From positions 1 through 33,049 of the forward strand of contig JALHSU010000134.1 of NCBI GenBank assembly GCA_022865345.1: a DNA stretch of 33,049 bases, read 5' to 3'. Made by a program: the position numbers and the translations under genes. The notes beneath the pieces were generated by a model that ran no database searches, had not been told where the DNA came from, and worked only from the letters and a program-made list of their open reading frames with translations. Source of the stretch: Candidatus Zixiibacteriota bacterium. Its GTDB lineage: Bacteria; Zixibacteria; MSB-5A5; RBG-16-43-9. Shown piece by piece: positions 32,509-33,049 of the stretch. Position 1 is the stretch's first letter; every line of letters begins with the position of its first letter.

Positions 32509-32925
32509 CTAAGTTGTTTTCTCTTTTATACATTCTTCGCAAACTGCAATCCTGTTCTGAGCTCTTTTAAGGGCTGCTGTTGCTCGAGGGATATCGATAT
32601 CTTTTTCTTTTGATTTTATCCTTTGCCTTGCTCTTTCCAGAGCTTTTGTTGCTCTTTCTAAATCGATATCTTTAGCAAACTCTACTGAATCTGCTAAAAT
32701 CACTACTTTATTTTTCAAAACCTCCAAAAACCCACCGCTTACAGTCATTACAGTCTCAGCATCACTCGAATTCTTGACGGTAATCTTTCCCGGGACTAAA
32801 GCAGTGATCAAGGGAGCATGGTCAGTTAGAATACCAAGATACCCTTCGATACCCGGCGCAATAACTGAGGATACCTCTTCCTCATAGAAGGTTTTCTCCG
32901 GGGTTACAATGCTTAGTGGAAACAT
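32509..32925 (-). CDS. atpC: F1Fo ATP synthase epsilon subunit
   Basis: Central-stalk subunit of F-type ATP synthase that couples rotor to catalytic head and can inhibit ATP hydrolysis. The 138 residues show the N-terminal beta-sandwich (MFPLSIVTPEKTFYEEEVSSVIAPG, LGILTDHAPLITALVPGKI, SGGFLEVLKNKVVILAD) and a C-terminal helical hairpin with alternating charge (LERATKALERARQRI, PRATAALKRAQNRIAVCEE). The ATG has no obvious Shine-Dalgarno. Usually atpC follows atpD directly; here a consensus promoter stands between atpC and whatever lies beyond the window. Confidence 0.95.
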   Translation of the reverse strand: MFPLSIVTPEKTFYEEEVSSVIAPGIEGYLGILTDHAPLITALVPGKITVKNSSDAETVMTVSGGFLEVLKNKVVILADSVEFAKDIDLERATKALERARQRIKSKEKDIDIPRATAALKRAQNRIAVCEECIKEKTT

Positions 32926-32997
32926 TTTGATTCGCTACTCGCTTTTGGCTGTTGCTTGTCGCTATTAGTCTCTCAAATTATTCATCTTCAAGTTGAA

Positions 32998-33026
32998 ATT
33001 ATATTAAAGAATACTTCTTTTGTCAA
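32998..33026 (-). promoter_or_regulatory. Consensus sigma-70 promoter for atpC
   Basis: On the minus strand TTGACA (33021-33026), exactly 17 bases, then TATAAT (32998-33003): a perfect match to both hexamers and to the optimal spacing. The leader to the atpC ATG is about 65 bases. Confidence 0.8.
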
Positions 33027-33049
33027 CGTTTTCCTTATGAAATGTAGCG

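Overview
The window comes from a bacterial chromosome of moderate GC. It carries an almost complete division and cell-wall (dcw) cluster on the minus strand (about 0.8-17.8 kb), followed by an accessory half rich in exported proteases, lipoprotein-like and folding proteins. MurE has the DNPR signature of meso-diaminopimelate adding enzymes. FtsA, FtsQ, FtsW and FtsL are all present. Several exported proteins carry a FlgD-type Ig C-terminal domain or a dockerin pair, and one folding factor is SurA/PpiD-like. Together these suggest a diderm of the FCB-type candidate phyla (Zixibacteria, KSB1, Marinimicrobia-like). That placement is inference from protein style, not from a search.

Layout: positions 1-47 hold the 5' half of a tRNA-Ser(GCU) on the minus strand, cut by the window edge. 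Positions 48-800 hold no gene and are packed with short palindromes. Reading down the minus strand from 17,765 come mraZ, rsmH, ftsL, a PASTA-containing ftsI/spoVD-type PBP, murE, murF, mraY, murD, ftsW, murG, murC, ftsQ, ftsA and ftsZ. Most junctions overlap by a few bases or are very short, so the cluster looks co-transcribed from a promoter before mraZ. That promoter has a TTGACA -35 box and three 10-bp direct repeats that look like an MraZ operator. ftsZ has an extra candidate promoter. murB and ddl are not in the cluster.

From 18.2 to 30.7 kb come a C25 (gingipain-like) protease, a rhomboid protease, an M23 peptidase with a long extracytoplasmic tail, a beta-propeller protein next to an S8 subtilase with a dockerin, a parvulin-type folding factor, a small unknown protein, and a propeller-transglutaminase fusion. 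gdhA (glutamate dehydrogenase) and atpC (ATP synthase epsilon), each behind a near-consensus sigma-70 promoter, close the window on the minus strand.

The most unusual feature is the non-coding DNA. Nearly every gap is a mosaic of at least six families of short interspersed palindromes. The same families recur kilobases apart. One copy has supplied the stop codon and last residues of murE, and a related sequence appears to be embedded in frame inside the C25 protease. TTG starts with good ribosome binding sites are common (rsmH, ftsL, murD, the C25 gene).
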